Origin: DASVCS01 sp036381495
Lineage (GTDB): Bacteria; Gemmatimonadota; Gemmatimonadetes; Longimicrobiales; RSA9
Direction: 5' to 3'
Length of the DNA: 64,000 bases
Assembly (NCBI GenBank): GCA_036381495.1
Contig: DASVCS010000118.1
Location: 1 to 64,000, forward strand
Positions within the stretch are counted from its first letter, which is position 1; the number at the start of each line of letters is the position of its first letter. Shown here piece after piece: positions 30,974-39,110 of this stretch. A program made the translations under genes and the position numbers. The notes below the pieces were generated by a model that was not told where the DNA came from, searched no databases, and saw only the letters and a list, made by a program, of their open reading frames with translations.

Positions 30974-31830
30974 ACGTCGTCACTACGAGGGCGGCAGTCC
31001 GGGAGGCGGTCGCGCGACTCCGGACCGGCGCGGAGCCGTCGCGTGGCGCGCGCATCGCGCTCGTCCCGACCATGGGGTCGCTGCACGAGGGGCACCTCTC
31101 GCTGGTCGACCGCGCGCGGGAGCGGGCGGACCACGTCGTGCTCTCGATCTTCGTGAATCCGTTACAGTTCGGGCCGGGCGAGGATTTCGAGCGGTACCCA
31201 CGCGACGCCGAGCGGGACCTGCGTCTGGCCGAGGCGCGCGGCGTCGACGTCGTCTTCCTGCCCGAGGCCGGCGAGATGTATCCGGCGGGCGCGCCCGCGG
31301 TGCAGATCGTGCCCATGCGTCTGGCCGATCGGCTCTGTGGCGCGTTCCGGCCCGGCCACTTCCAGGGCGTGTTGACCGTGGTCGCGAAGCTGTTCCACGT
31401 GGTCCAGCCGGATGTGGCGGTCTTCGGCCAGAAGGATTACCAGCAGGCGCTGCTCGTGCAGCGGATGGTCCAGGACCTCGACTTTCCGATCGAGATCGAG
31501 GTGGCGCCGATCGTGCGCGAATCCGATGGGCTGGCGATGAGTTCGCGCAACGTCTACCTGGAACCGGAGGCGCGGGCAAGTGCCTCGAGTCTCTGGCGCG
31601 GCCTCCGCAGCGCCGCGGAGGCGTTCGGTGCCGGCGAGCGCGATGCGGCGCGATTGCGGCGGCTGGTGCTCGAGTCGCTCGGGGCGGAACCGGGGATCCG
31701 GCCGCAGTACGTCGAGCTGGTACACCCCACCACGCTCGAGCCGCTGGAGGAGGCGGAACCGGGCGCCGTCTTGGCGGCCGCCGTCTTCGTCGGCGAGACG
31801 CGACTGATCGACAACGTGATCTTGCAATGA
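30970..31830 (+). CDS. panC: Pantothenate synthetase
   Basis: 286 residues, GTG start overlapping the panB stop. ATP-dependent condensation of pantoate with beta-alanine. Motifs: ALVPTMGSLHEGHLSLVDRA (HIGH-like nucleotide site), SIFVNPLQFGPGEDFERYPR, CGAFRPGHFQGVLTVVAKL, DVAVFGQKDYQQ and ESDGLAMSSRNVYL (KMSKS-like). Length is normal. panD follows after 14 bases. Confidence 0.97.
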   Translation: MNVVTTRAAVREAVARLRTGAEPSRGARIALVPTMGSLHEGHLSLVDRARERADHVVLSIFVNPLQFGPGEDFERYPRDAERDLRLAEARGVDVVFLPEAGEMYPAGAPAVQIVPMRLADRLCGAFRPGHFQGVLTVVAKLFHVVQPDVAVFGQKDYQQALLVQRMVQDLDFPIEIEVAPIVRESDGLAMSSRNVYLEPEARASASSLWRGLRSAAEAFGAGERDAARLRRLVLESLGAEPGIRPQYVELVHPTTLEPLEEAEPGAVLAAAVFVGETRLIDNVILQ

Positions 31831-31844
31831 TGCGGGGGCGACCC

Positions 31845-32234
31845 ATGCAGCGGACCCTATGCAAATCGAAGGTGCACCGGGCGACGGTCACCGATGCGAA
31901 CCTGAACTACGAGGGCTCGATCACAGTGGATGCGCTGCTCCTCGAAGCGGCGGACATCCGGGAATACGAGCGCGTACAGGTGGTGAACCTCAACAACGGC
32001 GAGCGTTTCGAGACGTACACGATCGCGGACGAGGCGGGCTCCGGGGCGGTCGTGCTGAACGGCGCGGCCGCGCGCCTCGTGCAGCCGGGCGACCGCGTGA
32101 TCATCATCAGCTACGCCCAGTACGACGAGGATGAGGCGGCCGGGCACAAGCCCCGTCTCGTCTTCGTGGATGACGCGAACCGGGCGGTGCCGGGCACCCT
32201 CGCCGCCGCCTCGATGCGGGTCCGACAAGCCTGA
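31845..32234 (+). CDS. panD: Aspartate 1-decarboxylase proenzyme
   Basis: 129 residues. Makes beta-alanine for panC. ATG 31845 (MQRTLCKSKVHRATVT) was chosen over 31827 because it puts the self-processing site at the usual Gly24-Ser25 (NYEGSITVD); Ser25 becomes the pyruvoyl group. Other motifs: NLNNGERFETYTI, GSGAVVLNGAAARL and GDRVIIISYAQ. GGGGG lies a few bases upstream. Confidence 0.96.
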   Translation: MQRTLCKSKVHRATVTDANLNYEGSITVDALLLEAADIREYERVQVVNLNNGERFETYTIADEAGSGAVVLNGAAARLVQPGDRVIIISYAQYDEDEAAGHKPRLVFVDDANRAVPGTLAAASMRVRQA

Positions 32235-32241
32235 CGCGGGT

Positions 32242-33078
32242 ATGGCCGCCTGGGCCGGAATCGCGCTCGCGCTCCGTGGCCCCGAAGATGATGCCATGCG
32301 CTCCCGACTCCCGACCATCGCGCACCCGCTGGCCGGACGGGCCGTGGCGTGGCATGTGCTCGAGGCGATGGCGGAGATCGAGGCCGCGCCCGCGCGCCTG
32401 CTCCTGCTCTCGATGCTGCCGCTCGACGCCGCCATCACGGGCGAGCTCCCAGCCGAGGTCGTCGAGACGCCGCCGCGCGGCTGGTGGGATGCGGTGGCCG
32501 GCCGGCTCGGACCGGAAGTCGACCACCTCCTCATCGCGGATGCCGCGGCGGCCGGGCTCCGGCGCTCGATGGCGGCACTCGTGAACGGGCGCGCGGGGCG
32601 CGTGCTCGTCGACGCCGAGGGCGCCCCGCTCGCGGTGTGGCTCGAACGCGGCGCCGCGGAGGCCGCGGCCGGTGGGCCGCCGTCGTTCGAGGTCCTGGCG
32701 CGCGGGCTCGAGGCCGTTCCGGCAGAGCCGGCGGAAGCGTTTCTGGTCCGCGACCGCGCCTCGCTCGCCCGTGCGGGTGCGCTGATCCGCGACAGACTGG
32801 TGCGGCGCCTCATGGCCGGCGGCGCCACGTTCCTGCTCCCCGCAAGCGTGCTCGTCGATGTCGACGTACGCATCGGCCCGGACAGCGTGGTCTACCCGGG
32901 CGTCGTGCTCGAAGGGAGTACGACGATCGGGGCGGAGACCGTGATCGGTCCCGGCTGCCGCATCATCGACAGTTCGGTCGGGAGCGGCGTCGAGCTGAAG
33001 GGGTGGAACTACATCGTGGGTGCGAACATCCGGAACCGCGCAGTGCTCGAGCCGTATGTGCGGCGCGGCTTCGATTGA
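32242..33078 (+). CDS. Degenerate GlmU-like protein (nucleotidyltransferase-like plus short left-handed beta-helix)
   Basis: 278 residues from ATG 32242. The start LALRGPEDDAMRSRLPTIAHPLAGRAVAWHVLEA, quoted in parts (ALRGPEDDAMRSRLP, IAHPLAGRAVAWHVLEA), aligns with the GlmU/NTP-transferase signature LAAGKGTRMxSxLPKVLHPLAG. The Gly-rich nucleotide loop and the Lys of LPK are lost. The C-terminal 80 residues are hexapeptide repeats (VRIGPDSVVYPGVVLEGSTT, IGAETVIGPGCRIIDSSVGSG) matching the beginning of the GlmU beta-helix. The protein stops where GlmU would continue to its acetyltransferase site. Neither activity is expected. It overlaps yqeK and follows panD closely. A regulatory or structural role, or decay, is possible. 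Confidence 0.7.
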   Translation: MAAWAGIALALRGPEDDAMRSRLPTIAHPLAGRAVAWHVLEAMAEIEAAPARLLLLSMLPLDAAITGELPAEVVETPPRGWWDAVAGRLGPEVDHLLIADAAAAGLRRSMAALVNGRAGRVLVDAEGAPLAVWLERGAAEAAAGGPPSFEVLARGLEAVPAEPAEAFLVRDRASLARAGALIRDRLVRRLMAGGATFLLPASVLVDVDVRIGPDSVVYPGVVLEGSTTIGAETVIGPGCRIIDSSVGSGVELKGWNYIVGANIRNRAVLEPYVRRGFD

Positions 33079-33631
33079 GGCCGCGGCGGCCGGGCGGCTG
33101 CCGGCGTGGGCCGAGGCGGGTCCGGCGCGGCGCGCCCATGCCGCGCGGGTCGCCGCGCTGATGGACGACTGGGCGCGGCGCCTCGGATTGGACGCCGGCG
33201 AGCGGCTGCGCTGGCGCGCGGCCGGGTGGCTGCACGATGCGTTGCGCGATGCCGACCCCGCCGTGCTTCGCCGCCGCGTGCCGCCCGAGTTCCGCGATCT
33301 CCCGGACCCGCTGCTGCACGGGCCGGCCGCCGCCCGGCGACTCGCCGAAGATGGCGTGGCCGACGCGCCGCTCCTCACCGCCATCGCCTATCACACGATC
33401 GGACACCCGACGCTCGATGCGCTCGGTCGTGCGCTCTACCTCGCGGACTACCTCGAGCCCGGCCGCACGTTCGACCCGGGCGGGCGCGCCGCGCTCCGTG
33501 CCCGGCTCCCCGGCGCGATGGAGGAGGCGCTGGTTCACGTCGTCGCCGCTCGCCTGAAGCACCTGCTGGATTCCGGCCGGGCGCTGCGGCCCGAGAGCGT
33601 CGCCTTCTGGAACGCCATCGTCGGCGCATGA
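33056..33631 (+). CDS. yqeK: YqeK-type HD-domain phosphohydrolase
   Basis: 191 residues from ATG 33056, overlapping the GlmU-like gene by 23 bases. HD-domain motifs: RRAHAARVAALM (first His), AGWLHDALRD (HD pair), then ITAIAYHTIGHP-like LTAIAYHTIGHPTLDALGRA and LYLADYLEPGR. This matches YqeK, which hydrolyses Ap4A symmetrically in Firmicutes. In many genomes yqeK sits with nadD and rsfS, but neither is here. The stop overlaps the next start (ATGA). Confidence 0.85.
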   Translation: MCGAASIEAAAAGRLPAWAEAGPARRAHAARVAALMDDWARRLGLDAGERLRWRAAGWLHDALRDADPAVLRRRVPPEFRDLPDPLLHGPAAARRLAEDGVADAPLLTAIAYHTIGHPTLDALGRALYLADYLEPGRTFDPGGRAALRARLPGAMEEALVHVVAARLKHLLDSGRALRPESVAFWNAIVGA

Positions 33632-34131
33632 ACGGGCGACTGCGACGCCTGGCGCTGCCGCTCGCGCTCCTCGCTGTGGCGGTCTTCGTCACGTCCTTCG
33701 TCCTGGGGCTCGGCTGGAGCCGCGATGGGGAGGGCCACGCCGCCGCGGTCGATGCCCGGCGCATCTCGAGGGCCTCCGGCGCGCGCCTGCGCATCGAGGT
33801 CCTCAATGCGGGCGGCCGCGCCGGCATGGCCCGCGCCGCCACGCACCGCCTCCGCGATCGCGGCTTCGACGTGGTGTACTACGGCAATGCGGAGGAGTTC
33901 GGCCGGGACTCGTCGGTGGTCGTCGACCGCGTGGGCGACCTCGAATCCGCCCGCGCCGTCGCCGACGCGCTCGGTATCCGCGCGGTGGCGACCCACCCGG
34001 ACTCGACGCTGCTGCTCGAAGTGACCGTCCTGCTGGGCAAGGACTGGCGGCCCGCCCCGCCCGAGCGCCCGGACGGGTGGGGCGCACGCATCGGCCGGCT
34101 GTGGAGATGGGTGCGGGGCGGGGGATCGTAG
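33628..34131 (+). CDS. LytR C-terminal domain protein, membrane-anchored
   Basis: 167 residues. One N-terminal TM segment (LALPLALLAVAVFVTSFVLG, about 7-27) should anchor it with the rest outside. Residues about 52-140 match the LytR_C domain: LRIEVLNAGGRAGMARAATHRLRDRGFDVVYYGNA, quoted as LRIEVLNAGGRAGMA and LRDRGFDVVYYGNA, then VVDRVGD and A-x-x-VADALG. This domain is found with or without LytR-CpsA-Psr ligases; here it is alone. Coupled to yqeK. Converges with rlmN with one base between the stops. Confidence 0.8.
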   Translation: MNGRLRRLALPLALLAVAVFVTSFVLGLGWSRDGEGHAAAVDARRISRASGARLRIEVLNAGGRAGMARAATHRLRDRGFDVVYYGNAEEFGRDSSVVVDRVGDLESARAVADALGIRAVATHPDSTLLLEVTVLLGKDWRPAPPERPDGWGARIGRLWRWVRGGGS

Positions 34132-34132
34132 A

Positions 34133-35242
34133 TCAGCCCGGCCGCCGCGCCGGCGGCCGCAACCCACCCAGCGCGAGGAACGGCTTCGGCGCGCGGAGCT
34201 CGTGCTCGGCCGCGAGCTGGCCGCACGCGGCGGCGATGTCGCGCCCGCGCGGCGTCCGGACGCTGGCGGGGATCCCCTCGGCATCCAGGATCGCCGCGAA
34301 CTCGCGGATCCGCGCCGCGGGCGTGGGCCGCCAGTCGTTGCCCGGGATCGGGTTGTACGGGATCAGGTTGACGTGCGCCGACACCGACCGGGCCAGGCCG
34401 GCCAGCTCACGGGCGAGGTCGGGGGCGTCGTTGATCCCATCGATCATCACGTACTCGAAGGTGATGCGACGCCCGCCCGCGGCCTCGAAGCGGTGGAGCG
34501 CCTCGAGCAGTGCGGGAAGCGGGTACTTCTTCTCGACCGGCACGATCCGCCGGCGCAGCTCGTGGTTCGGCGCGTGCAGCGACACGGCCAGCCGAAACTG
34601 CTCCGGCCGCTCGGCCAGCGCGAGAATCCCCGGGACGATCCCCACCGTCGAGACCGTGATGCGCCGCGCCCCCACGCCATACGCGCCGTTGAGGAGCGTG
34701 AGCGCCGCGAACACCGACTCCCGGTTCATCAGCGGCTCGCCCATCCCCATGAAGACCAGGTGCGTGATCGCACCGAGCCCCAGCTCGCGGGCGCGCCGCC
34801 GCGCACCACGGTACTGCGCCACGATCTCACCGGCCGTGAGCTGGCGGCGGTAACCGGACCACCCCGTCGCGCAGAAGACGCACGCCATGGCGCACCCCGC
34901 CTGCGACGAGATGCACAGCGTCAGCCGGCCGTCGGCCGGGATGAGGACCGACTCGACCCGCTCGCCGTCCGCCAGCCGCCACAGGTGCTTGACCGTGCCA
35001 TCCGCCGACCGGACCTCGCGCACCGCCTCCGGCGCCGTGAGCCGGAAGCGCTCGCCCAGGATGGCCCGCTCCGCGGCGGGCAGGTCGGTCATCTCGGCAA
35101 AGCTCGACGCATCACGCTCGTAGAGCCACGCCCGGAGCTGCCGAATGCGGTACGACGGCTGCCGTCGCGCCGCGAAATGCTCGGCGAGCCGGGCGTCGAC
35201 CGCGTCGGACGGAAGATCGATCAGGTCTGCCGGTTCAGGCAA
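34133..35242 (-). CDS. rlmN: Dual-specificity 23S rRNA/tRNA m2A methyltransferase RlmN
   Basis: 369 residues. Radical-SAM enzyme methylating A2503 of 23S rRNA and A37 of some tRNAs. The iron-sulfur cysteines are Cys117, Cys121 and Cys124 in GCAMACVFCATG. The two catalytic cysteines are Cys110 (TLCISSQ) and a C-terminal one in DIAAACGQLA. Other motifs: VFMGMGEPLMN, ISTVGIVPGI-like VSTVGIVPGI and LAVSLHAPN. Length is normal. Divergent from ptsN, with a 98-base control region containing a hairpin and a palindrome. Confidence 0.96.
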   Translation of the reverse strand: MPEPADLIDLPSDAVDARLAEHFAARRQPSYRIRQLRAWLYERDASSFAEMTDLPAAERAILGERFRLTAPEAVREVRSADGTVKHLWRLADGERVESVLIPADGRLTLCISSQAGCAMACVFCATGWSGYRRQLTAGEIVAQYRGARRRARELGLGAITHLVFMGMGEPLMNRESVFAALTLLNGAYGVGARRITVSTVGIVPGILALAERPEQFRLAVSLHAPNHELRRRIVPVEKKYPLPALLEALHRFEAAGGRRITFEYVMIDGINDAPDLARELAGLARSVSAHVNLIPYNPIPGNDWRPTPAARIREFAAILDAEGIPASVRTPRGRDIAAACGQLAAEHELRAPKPFLALGGLRPPARRPG

Positions 35243-35262
35243 TGCGCCTCCTCGAGCGCGCC

Positions 35263-35291
35263 GGTCCGCTCGGAGTCGCCTCCGACGGACC
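35263..35291. repeat. Imperfect inverted repeat between rlmN and ptsN
   Basis: GGTCCGCTCGGAG pairs with CTCCGACGGACC around a TCGC loop; one base is unpaired. It lies about 20 bases upstream of the rlmN start, in its leader, and just upstream of the ptsN -35. It may act on rlmN translation or transcription. Confidence 0.6.
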
Positions 35292-35293
35292 GC

Positions 35294-35327
35294 TTGATGG
35301 TGGTTTCACAGACGGTTAACTTAACCG
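35294..35327 (+). promoter_or_regulatory. Putative ptsN promoter overlapped by a perfect palindrome
   Basis: TTGATG at 35294-35299, 17-base spacer, TAACTT at 35317-35322. The -10 lies inside CGGTTAACTTAACCG (35313-35327), a perfect palindrome around a single C. A repressor bound here would cover the -10. The predicted start site is near 35330, very close to GTG 35332 and ATG 35341. Confidence 0.5.
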
Positions 35328-35340
35328 GATTGTGCGTTTC

Positions 35341-35832
35341 ATGAAAACCCTGGCCCTTCCGATCGAGGCCGCTTTGCTGCTGACGGACCTGATCACGCCC
35401 GAGCGGATCAAGATCCCGCTCGACGCACGGAACAAGGACGACATCCTCAGGGAGCTGGTGGACGTCGTCACTCGCGCCGATGGTATCGAGCACCCGGAGG
35501 ACGTGCTCCGCGCCGTACGGGAACGAGAGGCGGTGCTCTCCACCGGGATCGGCAACGGCGTCGCGATCCCGCACGGGAAATCGCCGGCCATCGGGGATCT
35601 GCGGATGGCCGCCGGCACGACGGTCGAGCCGATCGACTTCGATGCCCTCGATGGCCAGCCGGTCCGGCTCTTCTTCCTGCTGGTCGGCCCGGAGAGCGCG
35701 GCGGGCCCGCACATCAAGGCACTCAGCCGGATCTCCAGGCTGGTGCGGAAGGACTCGGTGCGCGAGCGCCTGATGGCCGCGAGCGACGCGGACGCCTTCT
35801 ATCGCGCGCTCCAGGACGCCGAGGGCGCGTGA
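35341..35832 (+). CDS. ptsN: PTS EIIA-type (PtsN-like) regulatory protein
   Basis: 163 residues from ATG 35341; GTG 35332 would add three residues. PTS_EIIA_2 fold with the phosphorylatable His in VAIPHGKSPAI (about residue 78). Also REREAVLSTGIGNG just before it, and FFLLVGPESAAGPHIKALSRISRL later, a family hallmark. PtsN proteins usually regulate metabolism or potassium transport rather than carry sugar. No HPr or EI gene is in the window. Stop coupled to the VanZ-like gene. Confidence 0.85.
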   Translation: MKTLALPIEAALLLTDLITPERIKIPLDARNKDDILRELVDVVTRADGIEHPEDVLRAVREREAVLSTGIGNGVAIPHGKSPAIGDLRMAAGTTVEPIDFDALDGQPVRLFFLLVGPESAAGPHIKALSRISRLVRKDSVRERLMAASDADAFYRALQDAEGA

Positions 35833-36206
35833 CGCGGGCGCTCCCGGCATACCTCCCGGCGTTCGTCTGGGCGGCGCTCCTGCTGCTCGTCGGCAGTGTC
35901 CCCGATCTCCATGGTCCCGCGATCGACTTCCCGCTCGACAAGGTGGCGCATTTCTTCATGTACGGCGTGCTCGGGGCCCTCGCGGCCCTCGGCTGGCGCC
36001 GTGCGGGGCGGCGCCCGGCGTGGCCGTGGGTCCTGCTCGGCGCCCTGCTGATCGGCGCGGCCGATGAGTTGCACCAGCGAGGGGTGTCCGGGAGATCGGC
36101 GGATGTGCTGGACTGGGTTGCGGATCTGGCGGGAATCGTGTCGATGTTCGTGCCCGGGCTGCGAGTCGCGGCGATGAGGGGCGATGAGGGAGGAGAGGTT
36201 CGATGA
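35829..36206 (+). CDS. VanZ-like membrane protein
   Basis: 125 residues with about four TM segments: LPAFVWAALLLLVGSVPDL, a central KVAHFFMYGVLGALAALGW, WVLLGALLIGAADELHQRGV and DWVADLAGIVSMFVPGL. The pattern DKVAHFFMYGVLG...ADELHQ...GRSADVLDWVADLAG is typical of VanZ/YcfR-like small proteins. Function is not established outside glycopeptide (teicoplanin) resistance clusters. Overlaps both neighbours by four bases (ptsN and aspS), so it is part of the ptsN-aspS transcript. Confidence 0.8.
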   Translation: MTRALPAYLPAFVWAALLLLVGSVPDLHGPAIDFPLDKVAHFFMYGVLGALAALGWRRAGRRPAWPWVLLGALLIGAADELHQRGVSGRSADVLDWVADLAGIVSMFVPGLRVAAMRGDEGGEVR

Positions 36207-38116
36207 GTCGTAGCGTGCCGACGGCGCTGCGGAGTACCATGGTCGGTTCGTTGAGGGCCGAGGATGCGGGCGACCGGGTGCGCCTCGCGGGTTGGGTCCA
36301 CCGGCGCCGCGACCTGGGCGGGCTGGTGTTCGTGGACCTGCGGGACCGGTCGGGGCTCATCCAGCTTTCTTTCGGGCCCGACTGGACGTCGCCGGACGCC
36401 CTCGAGCGCGCCGGTCACCTGCGGCCGGAGGATGTGGTCGCCGTCGAGGGCGAGGTCGTCGAGCGGCCCGCGGGGAACGTGAACCCGGAACTCGCCACGG
36501 GCGCGGTCGAGGTGCACGTGACGGAGCTCGAGGTGCTGGCGGCGGCGGAGACGCCGCCGATCCCGGTGGCCGCGCCGCCGGGCGAGGATCTGCCTGCCGA
36601 GGAGCTGCGGCTGCGCTACCGGTATCTGGACCTGCGGCGCACGGAGTTGCAACGGGCGTTCGCCGTGCGCCATCGCGCGATGCAGTTGGTCCGGGCGCAC
36701 CTCTCCGCCGAGGGGTTCTGGGAGGTCGAGACGCCGATGCTGACGCGCCGCACCCCCGAGGGCGCGCGCGACTACCTCGTGCCGAGCCGCATCCACGTGG
36801 GCGAGTTCTACGCGCTGCCGCAGTCCCCGCAGATCTACAAGCAGCTCCTGATGGTGGCGGGGTTCGACCGCTACTTCCAGATCGCGCGCTGCCTGCGAGA
36901 CGAAGACCTGCGCGCCGATCGGCAGCCGGAGTTCACGCAGATCGACGCCGAGATGTCGTTCGTGTCGGAGGAAGACGTCTTCCGCGTCGGGGAAGGGATG
37001 ATCGCCAGCCTCTGGGCGGAGCTGCTGGGCGTCGAGCTGGCCACGCCGTTTCCGCGGCTCACGTACGCCGAGGCGATGGCGCGCTACGGCACGGACAAGC
37101 CGGACCTCCGCTTCGGCATGGAGTTCCAGGACGTGACCGCGCTCCTGCAGGAGGCGGACTTCCGCCTTTTCCGGGACACGCGAGGCACCGGCGCGCGGAT
37201 CAAGGGTATACGTGCGCCAGGCGGCGGTAATGCGTTGTCACGCAAGGAACTGGACCGTTTGACCGAAGTGGCGCGGGCCGCGGGCGCGGCGGGCGCGCTG
37301 TGGGTGCGCCGGACGGAGGAGGGGCTGTCGGGGCCGTTCGCCAAGGCGCTGACCGGCGGCCTGGCGGACGCGTTCATCGAGCGGACCGGCCTCGAGCCCG
37401 GCGACCTCTTCGTCGTGGTGATCGGCCGGTACCGGACGCTCGAGGTCGTGGATGAGAGCCATCTCGGTGCGACCGAGGATTTCCCGCTGCGGGGCGCCGA
37501 AGGTGCGCTGGATGCGTTGCGGCGCCATCTGGGCGATCTGTTGGGCCTCCGGGATCCGGCGGTGCATCGCTGGGCGTGGATTACGGAATTCCCGCTCTTC
37601 GAATGGGACATCGAGGCGAAGCGGTTGGCGGCGGCGCACCACCCGTTCACGATGCCGCACCCGGAGGACATCGCCACGCTGATGCGGTACACGGAGGATG
37701 GTGTGCTGGACGCCGGGCGGGCACGGAACCTGTTCGATGAGGGGCTGCGCTCGCGGGCGTACGACGCGGTGTACAACGGGCATGAGATGGCGAGTGGTTC
37801 GATCCGGATCCACGATGCCGAATTGCAGCGGCGCGTCTTCCGTGCGGTGGGGATCGGCGAGGAGGAGGCCGAGCGGAAGTTCGGGTTCCTGCTCGAGGCG
37901 TTCCGCTACGGCGTTCCGCCGCACGGCGGCTTCGCGTTCGGTTTCGATCGCCTGGTCATGCTGTTGGTCGGCGCGACGAGCCTGCGGGACGTGATTGCGT
38001 TCCCGAAGACCACGGCGGCGCGCGCCCTGTTCGAGGGTGCGCCGGCGGCCGTCGGGGCGGAGGAGCTGCGCGAGCTGCACCTCGCCGTGGTCGCAGAGAA
38101 GGAGTCAGGGAAGTAA
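36203..38116 (+). CDS. aspS: Aspartyl-tRNA synthetase
   Basis: 637 residues, bacterial length. OB-fold anticodon domain (about 18-110: RLAGWVHRRRDLGGLVFVDLRDR), class II core with motif 2 FDRYFQIARCLRDEDLRADRQPEFTQID (quoted as FQIARCLRDEDLRADRQPEF) and motif 3 GFAFGFDRLVMLL, plus the bacterial GAD insertion (about 290-420). Residues that separate discriminating from non-discriminating enzymes are mixed: RDLGG carries the Leu of discriminating enzymes, while RPAGNVN carries Gly where E. coli has Lys. It may charge tRNA-Asn as well. No gatCAB genes are in the window to decide. Start overlaps the VanZ-like stop. Confidence 0.96.
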   Translation: MSRSVPTALRSTMVGSLRAEDAGDRVRLAGWVHRRRDLGGLVFVDLRDRSGLIQLSFGPDWTSPDALERAGHLRPEDVVAVEGEVVERPAGNVNPELATGAVEVHVTELEVLAAAETPPIPVAAPPGEDLPAEELRLRYRYLDLRRTELQRAFAVRHRAMQLVRAHLSAEGFWEVETPMLTRRTPEGARDYLVPSRIHVGEFYALPQSPQIYKQLLMVAGFDRYFQIARCLRDEDLRADRQPEFTQIDAEMSFVSEEDVFRVGEGMIASLWAELLGVELATPFPRLTYAEAMARYGTDKPDLRFGMEFQDVTALLQEADFRLFRDTRGTGARIKGIRAPGGGNALSRKELDRLTEVARAAGAAGALWVRRTEEGLSGPFAKALTGGLADAFIERTGLEPGDLFVVVIGRYRTLEVVDESHLGATEDFPLRGAEGALDALRRHLGDLLGLRDPAVHRWAWITEFPLFEWDIEAKRLAAAHHPFTMPHPEDIATLMRYTEDGVLDAGRARNLFDEGLRSRAYDAVYNGHEMASGSIRIHDAELQRRVFRAVGIGEEEAERKFGFLLEAFRYGVPPHGGFAFGFDRLVMLLVGATSLRDVIAFPKTTAARALFEGAPAAVGAEELRELHLAVVAEKESGK

Positions 38117-39106
38117 GTGGAGCGGAACCCGATTCAGCACCGGCTCCCGGCCGAAGGCGCGGATTATCAGCTTCTGGCGGGGGTCAACGATGCGAACCTC
38201 CAGGAGTTGGCACGGGCGACGGGGTGCCGGGTGATCCTGCGCGGGGATCACCTGGTGCTCTCGGGCGAGTTGCGGGACATCGAGCGCGCGATCCCGGCGG
38301 CACGGCGACTGATCGACCTCGCGCGGCTCGGCACGGTCTTCGGCGCCGAGGACGTCCGGCGGGTGGTCAGCGAGTCGGCGGCCGGCAACGGCAGGGTCGC
38401 CGTCGTCGAGACGGACGAGAAGCCGGTGGACACGCGCATCCTGCTCGCCGGCTCGAAGAAGATCATCGCGCCGCGCTCGGAGGGCCAGACGGCGTATCTC
38501 CGCGCGGTCGCGGAAAACGACATCGTCGTGGCGATCGGCCCGGCGGGGACGGGGAAGACCTACCTCGCCGTCGCCATCGCGGTGGATGCCCTGCGGAAGA
38601 ACCGTGTCAAGCGGATCATCCTGGCGCGTCCGGCGGTCGAGGCGGGGGAGAACCTCGGCTTCCTACCGGGGGACCTCCAGGAAAAGGTGGATCCGTACCT
38701 GCGACCGTTGTACGATGCACTGAACGACCTGATGCCGAGCGACTGGGTGCGGCGGTCGCTCGAGACGCGTACCATCGAGATCGCGCCGCTGGCGTACATG
38801 CGCGGTCGCACGCTGTCGGATGCGTTCGTGATCCTCGACGAGGCGCAGAACGCGACCGGCGCGCAGATGAAGATGTTCCTGACGCGGCTGGGCCCGAACT
38901 CGCGGACCGTGATCACGGGCGACAAGACGCAGATCGATCTGCCGCGGCGCGAGGACTCGGGGCTGCTCCAGATCGAGCGGATCCTCCAGGGGATCGAGGG
39001 GATCCAATTCGTCTACCTGGACAGCATCGACGTGGTGCGGCATCGTCTGGTCAAGGAGATCATCCGGGCGTACAGCGCCGCCGACGAACAGGCACAGGAG
39101 CCGTAA
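38117..39106 (+). CDS. phoH: PhoH family ATPase
   Basis: 329 residues, GTG start right after the aspS stop. N-terminal KH-like part (about 15-80). P-loop VAIGPAGTGKTYLAVA (about 139-154). RVKRIILARPAVEAGE and LGFLPGDLQEKVDPYLRPLYD follow, then Walker B AFVILDEAQNAT (about 235), TRLGPNSRTVITGD and a C-terminal V(V)RHRLVKEII. PhoH/YbeZ works with YbeY in RNA processing and ribosome assembly; ybeY lies two genes downstream, as often seen. Confidence 0.95.
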   Translation: MERNPIQHRLPAEGADYQLLAGVNDANLQELARATGCRVILRGDHLVLSGELRDIERAIPAARRLIDLARLGTVFGAEDVRRVVSESAAGNGRVAVVETDEKPVDTRILLAGSKKIIAPRSEGQTAYLRAVAENDIVVAIGPAGTGKTYLAVAIAVDALRKNRVKRIILARPAVEAGENLGFLPGDLQEKVDPYLRPLYDALNDLMPSDWVRRSLETRTIEIAPLAYMRGRTLSDAFVILDEAQNATGAQMKMFLTRLGPNSRTVITGDKTQIDLPRREDSGLLQIERILQGIEGIQFVYLDSIDVVRHRLVKEIIRAYSAADEQAQEP

Positions 39107-39110
39107 CGTC

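Noticed and set aside
35221..35300. Hairpin between rlmN and ptsN as a fourth copy of repeat B
   Set aside because: It shares only a short CGGAGTCG stretch and lacks the characteristic end; similarity is too short.
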